A stretch of 64,000 nt of DNA from Erythrocercus mccallii (GCA_013397435.1 VZRG01001552.1:104897-168896); one strand, 5' to 3'. Counted from the stretch's first letter, positions 11,601-25,027 are shown. Program-made: numbers and translations. The notes: generated by a model not told the origin, from the letters alone.

Positions 11601-14600
11601 TTTCTCTGGGTTTTTCTTCCCCCTTTCCTTGGAAAAGGAGAGCTACTAAACTTTATAGAATTCTTTCCCGTATATAGGACACTGCAGGATCATTTCCAGC
11701 ACACTTCAGAGCAGGGGCTTCAGGTGAATTTGTTTGTCTCAAGCACCTTGGCATTGGCACCAGCCTGAGAACTTCTGCATTCAGGGCTGGTCCTCCCTTC
11801 GTCTTCACTTGAGACAGTCCTGTCATAACCTGACCCTCAAATGCTGCTTATGCAAATCCTCTTTTGCATAGCTAATGGCTGTTTATTGATTCTAACCTGG
11901 CCAAAATAAGTCATTGCTTATTAAAACTGCATTGCCTTCCCCTAGCCTTGAATTTATCCTTGAAGTCTAACTTTAAAGGATGCTAACAGTCCCTGAGTGA
12001 CTGTTGTCTTGGCTCATGGTTCATGGTTTTCAGAGTGGCTACACAGTTTTCCCAGTGACCTGACAGTATTGTGCAAGCTGCTTTTGCTGGTTTTTTTTTT
12101 ACTCTGAATCTCTCAATTTTACCCGTGTGAACATGTTGCCATGTTTTTCAGGCTGCTGTTAACTCCACCAGACCAAGTGCTGTCCATGTGCTCTCAGTCA
12201 AGAGTCTTCGTGCTGCAGTTGTGTTCTGGGAGATGGAGGCAGGTACCACATGTCTAAGACAGGTACTCAATTCACTTCCATTTTAAACATCTAATTCTAC
12301 CTTCAGCAAGGTTTGTCTTCACCCCGCCCCCTTTGCTCCCATCAAATGAGTGTTAAACACCTTCCATGTCTTGTCCCTTTTGGTTTTAACATGCTCAGAT
12401 TAACAATGACCATGTTCAGTGGGTAGGAAAGAATATATATATTCTACTTGACTTTGCTAGTGCTGTTCAGGTCAATAGGAAGAAATTTTTCTGGTAATAA
12501 AGGGAAAGGCCATTTAAAAATAAAGCTGCGACAGCCTGTGCTGCTAGCACATGAACTGAAAGGATGAGTTCATTTTGGAAATGTTACTTCCCCTACAAAA
12601 ATACTTTTCTAAAAAAATCTGTTTCTAGTCACAGCAGGTACACTTGGCCCCAGCAAGCCTCAGAGAGCAGGGTGATGTTAATGGCCAAGACGAAGAGCAA
12701 TGGAAAGATTAAAGATCAGGAGAACTCAGTTTCCAGCTCTGCCACAAAACCCTGGGCTGATACCTCAGTCTGGAGGAGTCTTGTGTTCTGCTGGCATTGG
12801 TCCCAGGCTGGGAACATTTGGCTCAGGGGAACACAGAGACTCCCAGAGCTGACCCTGCTGTGTGGGCAGCCAAGACAAGTCTGGGGCTGCAAAGGCTACA
12901 GGACACCTGTGATGGCACAAAGAGCTGAGCTGCCTTACCCTGGTAAAGATGTAGCTTCTTCTTCTACTGCCATAAATACAGGTGACAGATGATCTTCTCA
13001 CAGTTTGGGATCCCTTCCTTACCGCTCCTTGCAGATATTTCTCTTTCCTCTTCCCCTCCCCACACTTATATTTTTGTGGGGTAAAATGCAAAATCATGGA
13101 GAAGAAAATCATGATGTGGCTGGACCAGGGGCAGAGACATCAGGACAAAGCTCCCACAAAGGAGCTGAAACCAGTGCAATGCTGCCTGCTGGCCTTATGA
13201 GTACATCCTGACAGCATCAGGTAGGGAGAGAGAGTGGAGTGGGGTGTGAAATCCATGTCAGGCATGGCCAAGAGCCAGAGATGGGGCTGACTTGAACTGG
13301 GACAAAATGCTCTCTGACTGTCTGGGGGGTGGTAAAATCAGGAGCCCTCTGGTCCACTGCATCCCTGTGATCTGCCTTCAGGTGTGCTGGAGAAGACGGG
13401 AGAAAAGGCACAATTCAACCCTGCTCCATATCACTGGAGCAGTGACAAAATGCCTGTCAGAAACACTTCTCCCAGTGTCAGGCTCAAGAGAGCAGCTGGA
13501 TGCTGCAGTCTGCTGTCTTGCTGGGATAGGGACCGATTCCACTCCCTTCTGCACTGGAGAGTTGTTTGCTCAGGCTCTGCAAGGTGGCAGCTGCTGGAGC
13601 TCTGGGATGTAGATGCAACTTGTAAAGGTCAAGACAAAATCTCTGAGCCCGGTGTTTGGTTTGCTTGTCACTGGCTGCCAGGGCTGCCCTGCAGCATGGG
13701 GGCCTCTGTGTAACTCCCAGGGTGATGTCCTGGCTGAGCATGGGAGCTGCTATTTGAGCTGCTCCCTATTGCTATTTGACAGTGCAGAGGCGGAGACATT
13801 TTTTTCAGAGGTACAAAATCCAGCTCTTAAAAACTCACATAGTCACCCCAAATCCCTATCACGTCCATAAAGTAAGACTGGAGCACCCAACACAACCAAC
13901 CTATACAGTTAAGCTCCGCTTTTGCCTCACTGCAAGTGGTCAAGTTTAGCACAATTTTTTCCCACAGCTCCACACCTATTGCTCACAGTGGATGTTGCAC
14001 TACCTGGAAGATGCTCAGGATAAGTAAAGATAGAAGGTACTTCAGTATGGGGCCAGCTAAGAGTCCTGGAGTCATCACACCATTAAATGAGACTTGTACA
14101 TTAAGCACCTGAAAGTCTCATTAAATAGAACCTGCTCATGAAGGATTTGCAATTTATGTTGAAGTCTCTGAATGTAGCCCTTAAACTTTTGGGGATCAGC
14201 CTGATGTGCCCACTCTAAGGATGTCTCAACGCTATGTCACATACCAGCTTTACTCACTGCATTGCAATAGCATTCAACAGGATTTAAATTAGCTTCAGCA
14301 ATCTAATCGTGTTGCTTCTATAACAGCAGCAAGATAACTCCCAGGCACTGATTATGTAGCCTCTGAGGGAAAGAGATTTCAGATGTGTTCAGCAGAAATG
14401 CACCGTGTGAGCCATGGTTATAATTTCATTAACAGGATGCTACTCAGCTCCTACTGGGAGTTGGAGGAGATTAGCCTTATAATGGGGATCAGGCGCCTTT
14501 CTCTGTGTTCACCTCCTCTCCAGCCTGCAGGAGGATGAACTGTCGCAAGACATGGTCCTCTAGCCCCGTATTTGACACAAAGCTGAGGCTTCTTAGAACA

Positions 14601-17108
14601 TGCTGAGCTCTGCACAGCCCCTGCCTGGGGAGGCAGTGCTGCTGTCGACTGGGGGTTGGGACATTGGCTGTGCTGCCCTCCAGGCTCTGGCATCCCATGC
14701 TGCATGAAGGGTTGTTCTCATCCTCATGAACCTCCGGCAAACTTACAGGGATGGTCAGGGCAGCTGGGGATTGGTTTCAATGGAACATAGTGGGATGCTG
14801 TGTGGGAGGTGAGGAGCCAAACACCAGCCTGATGTGCCTACCATCCCTCACCTCCTTGGGACTGCCTTTGCCGTGGCAGGGGTTTGCTCCTCAAAGCCCA
14901 AGGCACATGCCTTGCAGGACAAACCTTTACTAAACACTCAGGCATATCCAGGTAGATTTGAGCTGCTTACAGGGCCAAGAAGCCTAGAGTGACTGTCCAG
15001 GTACGTCCAGCATCCTGGAAACTTCAGGTTACCTCATCTTTCCTAAGCATGGGGACTGCAGTGTCCAGCTTTGGGGATGAACAGGTGGGTATCCATGCAA
15101 AAGGATGGATAGGTCTGCATGGTCTGAAAGATCTGGATGCTTGCCAAGGGAGACCTACAAGTACTGACATTTAACTCCCTGCCTGCTCTGCAGACAGGAA
15201 AATGCAGCCCCAGCATGCCTAAGCTGTACAAGGCTGACATTTCCAAGAGCCCTGAACAGTTCTTGCTCAGATTATTGTGCCACCCCTGGCTGTGAACACC
15301 ATGCCGAGCACTCAGCATGCATCCTGTGGGAAACCCAAAGAGCAGCTGGGTGCATTGGCATCACTGACTTTGCACATGGGAAAGAAATGCACAGCCCATG
15401 CCCAGCAGATAGGGGAACTGGGACAGCCCAGCCAGGGTAGCCCCTTCCCACAGCCACTGGACTGGCAGCTTCCCACAGCCCAGGTTCCAGCCTTGCCACT
15501 AGCCTGGGGATACTGCAGACAGCAGTGGGAAGAACAGGCCTAGATGCCTCCTCTAACAGAACTGCATGAAAACTGGCACACACCTGGCATGAGTTTCCAC
15601 AGATGCATTTAACCTTTGTAACACAGACAGGCACCCACCACACAACTGCCGGCAGAATGGAGGCAGGAGCTTTCCAGGAGCTTTCAAGCAGTTCCTGAGC
15701 ATTTTTAGAGATCACAGCAGCCCAGTCCAGCACAGGCTGTGCACATGTTTACACACACACACACACATAACCATGGGAGCAGCAGGACCCCGGGAGGGGA
15801 GAGGGACATGCAAGAATGGCAGCAGGCCCAGGGCACAAAGCTCACTGTATGACTTTACCTGTTGCTTTTTTAAGTAGTCCAAGTTTAAACAAGGTTTCTC
15901 TGGGATTTCTCCTGGAACTCCACTGTTTCTCCATCGCTATGACACCATCTCAAGTCCTTTCATGTTCAGGAGACCCCTAGGCAGTTGGTTTTGCTGAGCA
16001 GATTTCTCACCTTATCACTTACTCCCATTGTTTATTTTCCTCAGCTCCTTTTATGCATTCCAGCTCAAAACACAAGATTTAATTCAACCTGTCATTGTCA
16101 GGATCAGACGTAGCAGGTTCACCCCAGCTTGGGACTCTCACTGGGAGCCATTAACCCAGGAAAGAGCTGGCACAGCCCTGCACCAACTGGAACACCAGGG
16201 CTGCGATGTCCTTAGAGGCATTTCCTACCTTTCAGCAGTGCTGAGCATGAAGTGGTTCTTGAATTGGTCTTTGTGTTTGAGATATTCAACTTTTTTCCCA
16301 GCTGCCTCTGCTGCTGGCTGCTCTGCACCTGATGGATGGGATCCCATCACAGCTGATGCCCCAGGTGCTGACCTCTCCAGCCTTCCTCTGCTTGGGAGGT
16401 GCTTCTTTCCTCTCCCAAATGAAATAATTTTGAAAGCCAAACTTCCTTCAGGCTTCAAGCAGGGAGGACTGATCAAGTGTGTGAAACTTTCCTTTGATTG
16501 TAGCTTTGCTAAGAAGTTCTAGAAAAAGTTGTGGAGCAAGAAGTCTTGCAGGTAATGATTTGTCTGAATTTGATGCATTGAAATATGACAAATGAGAAAT
16601 TGAGAAATGCAGGGTTTTCCCATTAGAGCATTAGCAAGGAAGCTGAGCAGCACTGGCAGCTGTCCTTAGGCTGTGCTTAGCTCTGCTAAGGGCCACATTA
16701 ATTTTGTGGACCCTGTATTTCCAATAAATGAATTGTTTATAGGAAGAAAAAGCCCTGAATTTGCAACACTAGCTCCAAAATGTCCCTGGGTTTTGCTGAT
16801 GTTTTAAAACAGGTTCCATGGTTGCCAGCTGGGCTTTGTAAGCAACTGGTCTGTGAAAAACACCTGGACACGTAATTTGGTAAGTGTTTAGCTCTGAATC
16901 CAGACCTATGGCTCAAACATATCTTAAAGGTTGTTTGCTTACTGAAGAAAAATTTGAATTTGTAACTCGGGCTCCAAAATCCCATTATATGGGGGAAGCA
17001 GCTTGGACTGTATCTATATGAGTGCAGCAATGGCTTTAGGCTACTGGCTGATTTTTCTCACCTTTTGAACTTCTTCATGAAGATCTTAAAGGCAAGAAGA
17101 TCCAGGTC
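8655..17108. other. Intergenic DNA, no gene seen
   Basis: No supportable exon, RNA gene or complete transposon was found. Parts between about 8700 and 16500 are GC-richer, giving some chance open frames up to 164 codons (for example 16028-16522 + and 15272-15733 -) whose translations resemble no protein family. AT-rich stretches with homeodomain-like TAAT/ATTA cores occur around 9520-9780. Simple repeats are limited to the AC run at 15751. Confidence 0.6.
15751..15767. repeat. (AC)n microsatellite
   Basis: An uninterrupted AC dinucleotide run of 8.5 units. It is short and possibly polymorphic, with no functional context visible. Confidence 0.9.
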
Positions 17109-17423
17109 TGTCGTTATTATCAAGGACGGCATGAATAACTACATGACTCCCAAGCTTAGTTAGCAAAGTGAGAGCAAACTTTATTTTTCCAAATCCTCTT
17201 TTATGCATTGTTCCAAAAGGATGAAATCGTATTGGTTAGTAAACCAATACTAGACCATCATTGGACATTAGGAACAACACCCCTTGACTGTTTCCTTGCA
17301 AGCAAACAACAGGAGAAAAACAACACCTGCAAGGATTGTTTTCTCTCTGCAAGGACTGTTTGAATTTCTCCTCACAATTTCTCAGGCCACTTTCTCAGGC
17401 CTGTGTGAAGGAGTTATGTGACA
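17109..17423 (-). mobile_element. Solo LTR of an endogenous retrovirus, antisense
   Basis: Read on the - strand, this 315-bp block begins TGTCAC and ends CGACA, giving TGTC/GACA inverted termini as in retroviral LTRs. Inside, in the right order, are a TATA-like CATAAAAG, then about 20 bases on an AATAAAG poly(A) signal (TTTATT at 17180-17185 on the + strand), then a U5-like tail of about 70 bases. The U3 part contains short direct repeats (TTTCTCAGGCC twice; TGCAAGGA-TGTTT twice). No primer-binding site, gag/pol frame or second LTR is visible nearby, so a solo LTR left by recombination is the simplest reading. I could not find a clean target-site duplication, so the ends are approximate. The organisation resembles passerine ERV LTRs, but the family name needs a repeat-library search. 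Confidence 0.6.
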
Positions 17424-20400
17424 GGCTTTCGTACAGCTTCAAGTGGCTGCCTTCAGCCTAGAATCCATCTTTTGACCATTGTCAGTTCCTACACAGGTCA
17501 GATGAGAAACAGAAAAAATTAAATGTAAAACAAGATTAGGAAGGCCATCAGGAGACTCCTTTCCATCCTCCAGCACCAGATTTGTCAGAGCTGGTCCTGA
17601 GAGCCTCTTGGTCTGGTGGTGGGGATCCCACAGCCCTTCCAAGCAATTTGGTTAAATACTTTACTATTTTTACAGCTTTCCATAACATTTATCTCACATC
17701 TTCTGTTTTAATCTCCTTTCCGCTTCCCATCTTCATGAATGATTTCTGTCCTTTTTCTGGTAACATTTTCCCTAAGAAAGCTGGGTCTGGTCAGTCTGAA
17801 GTCCTTTCCCGTAAAATGTCTGAATGCTTTTTGTTGCTCCCTGTTAACACCAAGTAATCCTTGGCTCAGAAAGGTTCACAGACTGGAAGGTGAAGGACAC
17901 TGGAATTTATCCAGAGTTCAAACCCAGGGCTCTCAGCTCCCTAAAATGTTGTTGCCCTCCAAAAAAACTGAACTCAGTGGTGAGCAGGGTATGGTCCAAA
18001 ACCATTTAAGAGGGACTTTACAGAATTGGTAGGCTATATATAAGAAGGGCTGGGCAAAGGAAGATTTTGGAGGTAAAGCAGGAACAGCAGAGCAAGGAGC
18101 CAAGGCCAGGGGTGTGCTGTTTGCAGGAGGATCCCACAGCACAGGGTGCAGGTGAGGTCTGGTAACCCATCCCCAAGGGCTCCATGATGGAAATTGCATT
18201 GCGGAAGAAGCTTTCCTGACCTTGCTAGCAAAATCCCCCAGTTGTCTGAGCCAGGCCTCCAGATAGGTTGTCAATCAACATGTCACAAGCTGAAAGATGA
18301 TATATGGCCAGATTTAATTGACGTGTCGTTCTGACATTGCTGAAGTGGGTATCTGTCTCTGTAGGGCACAGAGTATGTCTCCATATAACAGATTGCTGGC
18401 TTTTGATGTAGCCACATAATTTGGTGTCTTCCTGACTGACAGAAAGCACAAATGTATTAAAACATTATAAAAAACAGGTCAGAGGACTTGCGACTCTCCC
18501 TGGCCAAAGGACAGTCTGTTGTGTATAAGTAGTGTTAAAATTAGTACTATTTTCCACTGGAAATGGCAATCTAATCATACCTTATAGCTTTAGAAATTGT
18601 TGTTTGGGTTTTTTTTTGGACATTTTCTCAGTAAAGTGACTGTGTTCTACTTCTCGTTAATTAACCTCTGAACTTCTCATCATTGCTTAAACAAGACATC
18701 AACATCCTTTCATGGACTGTTATTGAAAAGCAATGGGAACAAGGATAGGAATGGTTCTAGTGAAGAGAAAATGACACTTTGGTTTGCATTAACATGGCAG
18801 TTCTGACCCATCCTTCTGCCTGGCTCATTATTACAATTTTCTGTATTGGGGACACTGCAGCAAAGCTAAGCCTGCAGAACATGAACTTCTTTTGTATTGT
18901 TTTATAATTCATGGGTGTTAATGCTTTAAACACTGTTCTGTGAGAAGAACATGATGCAGCAGGGAGGCAGAAGTGGCCAGTGTTGTTCCAGATGGTCTGT
19001 GCTGATGTCTGCTCAGTAGCAACGTGGCCTTCAGCTGAGTCTGTGGGTGTAGTTGGATTGCCACCAATGTTCCTGGAGTGCCAAAGGATTCCTGCAGACT
19101 GAGATGACCTCGTGTTGGGTGCATCATAAACCTGGAATAAAGAGAAGAAGATGGAAAACAAGACATGTCTGCAATCAAGGGAGATAAAGGAAATTACAAA
19201 AAAATATAGTTCAAATTCTTGGAGTATGGTTGTACTGGAAAAAATATACTGGGATTGGGTGGTGGTGTCCTGGTGTTACAGTATATAAGAGGCAAAGGGA
19301 GGATAGCATGGCTGCCTTGGGCTTGCTTAGAAGGAAATATTTCCATGCAGAAGAGGCAGCATGGAAGAATGTGAGCATGGGTGTTTGAGCAAAGGAAGGA
19401 AGAGGTGAATTTCATGGCCAGGTGGACAAAGAAGCAGATTTCTTGGTTCTAAATGAGCAATAAAAGACCAAGCAGGGTTGTCTGTGAAAATCTTTGAAAT
19501 AAAGGGGAGCAGTTAATTTTATCTGATATAAAGAATTCCACAGAGAGATGCTTGAGAGTAGTGCTGACAGATGAGAGTGTTAGACCTGGAAAAAGATCAC
19601 TGAAACAGGATTTGCTATGGGTACCTGCAGGAATGTGGCTGGCAGGGGGATAAAAGGGTTTTCCATCAAAGGAGAAGCAGGCCGGGAAGAGCTGCAGCTT
19701 CAGGGGAACCCAGGAAGGCTGCATTTTTCAGGTATTACATGAGAGATATGTGCAAGATTTAGACATTAGGGTTAGAGAAGACTAAGCTGTGCTGCTAGTG
19801 GGTGCTGGTGGAATAATGGCTAGTGCTGTCTCAGCCTGCGAAGCTGGAGCTGGCAGATGGACATGCACGAGAGCTGGAGGTTCTTTGTGCCAGCGTGCCA
19901 GATTACGCAGAGAACAAAAGCCCTGTGGCTAAGAGCACTGTGAGCATCTCTGCAGCATCTCTCCACTCCAGAATCCTGGCCTGCAGGAAAATACTGGTTT
20001 CCATGCCCCTTCCAACTTTGGTTTCCCTTCTGTAGTATAAGCTATGAAAAAATGTCAGGTTGATTTTTCAGTCAGAGGACAAGGAAGCAAAAAAGGTGTA
20101 TACTCCTAAGCCATCTGTAAATGCCCTGATCCACTCTGCCTCTCCACTCAGGAAAAAGAAAAATTTCTAAACTTCCCATGAGTAGTACTTAATATATGGG
20201 CAACTAGGTGTCTACCACTGGTCTTGGAAAAATAATTGCTTGCTTTTCCACTTTTATTGGTCATCCATCAGTCTTAAAAGTAGGAACGGAAATAAATAGT
20301 TTCTGGATGATATTAATTACAAGTAAGCAAATTATACTCCAGCAACTGCTTTATCCCATGGCTACCAAAGCTTCTAGAGAACAGCAGGATGATATCCCAA

Positions 20401-22980
20401 ATGTCCTCATTCTCAGGCTTTGCAGGCTCTGAGATTCACCACTTGGAGGAAGTTCTTGCTGCCCTTTGGGAATTCCATGTGTGCGGTTGGAGAAGCAGCT
20501 CACAGAGAGGGACAGTGGCAGCAGCCTGGCCCCCACTCAGCACAGCAGTTTCTGTCTCCCTGGTTGATAGGGCAAAAAATTCTCATTTCTCAACCTGCCA
20601 AAATACGAGCAATATTTTGGCTAAAACGTGTTGAAATGCTGTTTTAACTGAGTCATTCATTTGCAATAAATGAAGGATAAAGAATACATATTGGAAACTA
20701 TGCTTAACAAAATTAAAATCATTACATCATTCCTTCCTTAAATTCTATTCAGCAACTCGCTAATGAATGACATGAAAACTCCATCTACCCTCATATAGTT
20801 CTCACGACATGAGCACAGAGTTAAACCTGTGCTGTCAAAGCAGGTTTTTTTGTTTACTGAAAAGGAAATAGCGGAAAAACATTGACAGTTCAGTTTGTTA
20901 TAACCCGGTCCTTTTTATCACCCCGCTCTGCTCTCTGTAGCTGTAAAGAGCTAATGGCACCCACACAATCTGCCTCATTATTTTGGGCACAGCTTCCAGT
21001 TTCCCAGGGAGAGATATTATTACATACTTCTATTATACATACTTCTATTACATTCATTATGGTAAAGTGAAGTTAGTGTGATTACTCATATGCTTAAATT
21101 TGAGTATATACACTATATATATTCAAATACAGGGTTTAGAGCCTCTCGGATATTTCTTTGGGCCTTGATGGTCAAGCAGTGTTTTATTAAAGGAGGAAGA
21201 CTGCAGTAAAATTAAACTATTAAGATTCTCTCCTGGCTCTTTGCACCTGGCATGGCTGTGGATTCTTTTGGTCTTGTAAATTATGACAGAAATCTGCCAT
21301 CTTGTCTCTTGTAAGAATGTTTACAAATATGTTAGGAAATCTTTTCATCAGAGTATGGACAAAGCAACTACTCATCCAATGTAAGTAGTCATTCACATTG
21401 CAGGTTCTTGGGATGCAAGTCAGATTGAGGTGCTAACACCTGAGCAGATAGGGAAACAAGGCATTGAGATCTACAGAGATCAGAGATTGGGAAATTCAGT
21501 AACATTTGGCCCCCTAAAAACTCTGATGGGTGAGAAACAACTGTGGAGAAAATATTCTCTGATAATATGCAAGTTTAGCATGTTCTACATTTGGTGAAAA
21601 GGGGCATGCTGTTGCATTTAATGCCACAGGAAGGAATCTAAAGAGACTAAAGTACATTTGACATGGACCAGCATCTTTCATTTAGCCTGCTGTCAGTTTG
21701 CTTAGAACACCTGCTCTGACAGAAACTGTGAAAATTTTTGTCCCTGATGCGCTGCTGGGAAAGGATGACCTAGGAGGGGAATATAAAATGGTAGCATGTG
21801 CCCTAAAATCTTGACCTCTTGAAGTTAAGAGCAAAACTCTTCCAGCTGGAGTGGGCTCAAGCATTTATCTTTGGTCCATCAGCTCAGCAGCTGCCCATGA
21901 TGAACATTTATTCTTCATTGCCCACTTCTGAAAAATGGGATGAAAGGTCAGTGTGGATCGTGTAGCATCTTTCAGAACTGCAAGGAAGGCAGCTGAGGTA
22001 ACCTTGCTGCTACAGCTTGATGTAGCCAGCACAGGAGAGGGGGCACTGTGGATGTGGATAGGGCCAAGCCCTGGAGTTCCAGGCTGCCCTGCACAAGGGC
22101 CCGTCTGCCAGACAAACTGCCCTGCAGAGGGGCAGAGCATGCTGAGTCTGTGCTGAGCAGTTCTCAGAGGACCCAAAATCCCTGGAAAGCACTTTAAGGT
22201 GCTGCTGAAGCCTTTGTCAGTGATGACCTCAAGCCCATGACGTGTCACTGAACTTGTGCTGCCAGTTTTCAACCTGCCAAGACTGCCAGTACAGAAGCTG
22301 CTTATCCCGAGGGGAGAGTTGCAGGTTTGTCCCAAACTCGGGGATTCTGACACGTTGCTGTGCACTCCTCCCAGCCCTGCCCGGCTATGCTCTCTCTGCC
22401 TTCCTCCCGAGGATGGCTCTGATCTGCCCACAGTCACGTCAAATGTAGAAAGAAATGATTCCTAATAAGAAGAGATTCCAGGGCTGCTTAGCAGGAAGTT
22501 AGTACATGTGATGTTGCTAAACAATCTCAGACTGGCTGGACTGCTTGGAAAAATGCTCCTCTGTTGGAAAACCTGGAAAAAGCTGAGGGATGGTCCGTGG
22601 CTGCTGCTTTCTGCTCAGAGCAGAGGAGTCGGGAATAGAGCAAATAACAGTTATTGTCCTGTCGGCTAACGTCACGGTTATTGAAAGTGAGAACGAGCTC
22701 TCCCTCGAGAGCAGCGGCAGCTGCGGGATGGAGGGGAGGAGACAGCAGGTAATGCACAGGTTGGAGGAGTCCTGCAGACTGGAGGGGGATGTACAGCGAC
22801 GGAGAACCCCTCCCCTAGAGACACGGGCTTTGTGGCAAAGTGCCCATGAATATCCTTCCACGGTGAATTCAAATGGTTGTTGAAAATAATACCAAGTTAA
22901 CATTTTTTATGTAACTTTAGTCAGGGGTTTTGTTCGCCTTTGCCCAGTGGGAAAGAACTTGAAGTTTCTTTTCAAAGGAC
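17424..22980. other. Intergenic DNA, no gene seen
   Basis: This stretch is mixed-composition unique-looking sequence. The longest open frame (21865-22437, - strand, 190 codons) shows no recognisable domain, signal peptide or repeat, and no flanking splice logic. A perfect two-copy 15-bp tandem repeat lies at 21021-21050. The end of the stretch (22700-22900) is locally GC-richer without reaching CpG-island character. Confidence 0.55.
21021..21050. repeat. Two perfect tandem copies of a 15-bp unit
   Basis: The unit TACATACTTCTATTA occurs twice with no spacer and no mismatch. Two copies only, so this is a recent local slippage or duplication rather than a minisatellite. Confidence 0.9.
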
Positions 22981-23445
22981 TGTTTCACCAGTCAAGGCCT
23001 GATGACCTTAACATTTCAACAATGTTAAGGGAATTGCACAGAAAATGCACAAAAGATAACGACCATTAACGAACATCAACTCCAAACATCATCCCTGGCA
23101 TTGTCGAAGACATCTCTTCTGGGAAAAGAGAGATAAGAAAACAAAGGAGAACCTAATTAACATCGAAGACAAAGGGATCAATAACCAGTAGGAAGCCAAA
23201 TACTAAGAACTGTGTAACTTGGGACCAATGAACACTGAACCAATTAATTCCTCTGGGTTTTGACGATATAAGTATGTGAAAAATCTAGTAAAGATCATGT
23301 GGGATGGAATGATTTTCTCTTTACAACCCACGCAATGTATGGATGAAATTATTTCTGTTTTCCTGGCCAGACTAAAGTAATACTTTAATTCTCTATCACT
23401 AAAAAGTTGTTGGAGAGTTTTTGTTTTTCCTTCAGTTTTGGTGAC
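22981..23445 (+). mobile_element. LTR-like element with adjoining primer-site-like motif
   Basis: The block has promoter-like organisation on the + strand: CCAAT motifs (about 23223 and 23239), a TATA-like ATATAAG at 23267-23273, and a T-rich end leading into TTCAGTTTTGGTGACATGAT (23431-23450). TGGTGAC from 23439 resembles the start of a retroviral tRNA primer-binding site just after an LTR ending in CA (23434). An alternative end at 23445 gives TGTTTCACC...GGTGACA termini. A perfect 8-bp inverted repeat with a 9-base loop (CCTTAACA 23006-23013, TGTTAAGG 23023-23030) lies near the left end. No AATAAA is present at the expected place and no target-site duplication was found. A remnant 5' LTR plus leader is my preferred reading; the borders are uncertain. 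Confidence 0.45.
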
Positions 23446-24419
23446 ATGATGAGTGGGAGCTGTCAGCCCCACAGTTTGGAAACCCTCTCTCTGTGCCTGT
23501 GGAACCAAAGGCTGGGCTTTGCTGGTCTGTTTAAGAAGCTGACCTTTGTTTTAATATGGGGCAAAGTTCACGAGATAACAGCTCTTGAGCTACAACAGGC
23601 AGCTGTTGGTGAGGCTCTGAACCGTGTAATTCAGGTGTTTCCCCTCTGATTTCTCTGGTGCTGGAGCAGTAACTTCAGTCCAGCTCACGGGGACACAGGG
23701 TAGTGCAAATTCACCCACAGGAAGTGAGGCTTCCCTGCCAATTCTCTTTAACCAATTTCTTTTGGACAAAGATTTCTTCTTCCCTTATCCACTGGTTTTC
23801 TCCAGTCCTGTCTGATATTAAATATCTCCAGAAGCAGCTATGGTTCATTGCTAGATTAATCTATTTGTGCAGAAGATGTCATATCAATGACCATTACAAT
23901 TTTGCCTGAGCAGTACCTAGAAGCAATTTTTCATCTCTGTCCATTCTTCATTATCTCATTATTATTCATTATTACTTATCTTAAAACAGAAACTCCAATT
24001 TCTTAAAAAAAAAATTTAAAAATCATTTGCAAAGCTGTTGAGTGTATTAACATGCCAGTAGGAACTGGGAAGGCAGATGCTGAGTAGGAAGTACATGTTC
24101 ATCCTGAACTAGCAGGAGCTAGAGCTCTCAGGGTGTCCCCTGCCATCTGGCCTGTGGGAGCATGTGGCAGATTCACAGCTCTCGAGGGATGACACGCTGT
24201 AGAGGCCATAGGATCCCATTATGCTGTTTATGGGGACAAGCTAGACATTTGTCTCGCTGAGACGAGATGTCAGTCGGGGGTGCCACAACCACGCTGTCTT
24301 TTCCACAGTCCCTTAAAAACTCGGAGATGAAGCTGGTACTTACAGAAACGTTGATGATTAGGAAAAAAAAAACAACCGCGTCGGAACCCTGAGGCATTTC
24401 AGCCAGACACAGATACCAA
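23446..24419. other. Upstream flank of MMP17, no gene seen
   Basis: The sequence turns from AT-rich (about 23900-24050, with repeated ATTATTCATTA-like words) to CpG-containing towards the MMP17 promoter. No exon or RNA gene is visible. It could hold distal promoter or enhancer sites of MMP17. Confidence 0.5.
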
Positions 24420-24615
24420 AACGAGAGGGGACTGAGCCCGCTCCTGCCCGAGCGGAGCAGGGCCAGCTGGCCCGGACCGCTACCGGCGCTCGGCGCTGCG
24501 CCGCGGGCAGACCGCGCTAGCGAGCCCCCCCCACGCCGGCGGAGCCCTGACACCGCCTCCCTCATTAGCATCCCTTCCTCCTCCTCCTCATCCTCCGCCG
24601 GCCGCAGAGGGGTGC

Positions 24616-24741
24616 ATGGCAGCGGCGCTGGAGCCGCGGCGGCTCCCGGCAGCAGCCGCCGCTGCCGAGCCGCGCTCTGCTCCGTGCCAGCGCCCGCAGC
24701 AACTTTGCTGCTCCGCAGGCTGCGGAAGCGAGGCGATGTGA
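24616..24741 (+). other. Candidate upstream ORF in the MMP17 leader
   Basis: An ATG at 24616 opens a 41-codon frame closed by TGA at 24739-24741. The end reads ATGTGA, so a second upstream ATG is immediately followed by a stop. It lies 287 bases before the MMP17 start and would only matter if transcription starts upstream of it. The peptide is alanine/arginine-rich and resembles nothing; any role would be in damping translation. Confidence 0.25.
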
Positions 24742-25027
24742 CGGCGCACCCGGCGGCGGAGCCTCCTTGGCGGCGAAGCGGCGCGGAACGGAGTCCCCCG
24801 TGCCTCGCCTCCCCGTGGGGCAGACCGGAGGCCCCCCCCCCCCTCCTCCATCCTCGGCGGAGCAGCGCGGAACAGAGTGGAGACCCCCGCCTCTATTCCT
24901 CCTTCCCTGCCTCTTTCCCTCGCCGGCGGCGGCCGCAGCCCGGGGCGGGAGCGCGGATGCGACGCGGAGCCCGGCGGAGCCCATCGCGGGGCCGGGGCTG
25001 GAGCCGGGCGCCGCGAAGAGCGGGGGG

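Noticed and set aside
21865..22437. 190-codon open frame on the - strand between the two LTR-like elements
   Set aside because: No domain, no retroviral signature and no flanking regulatory logic. Length is within chance for this GC content.
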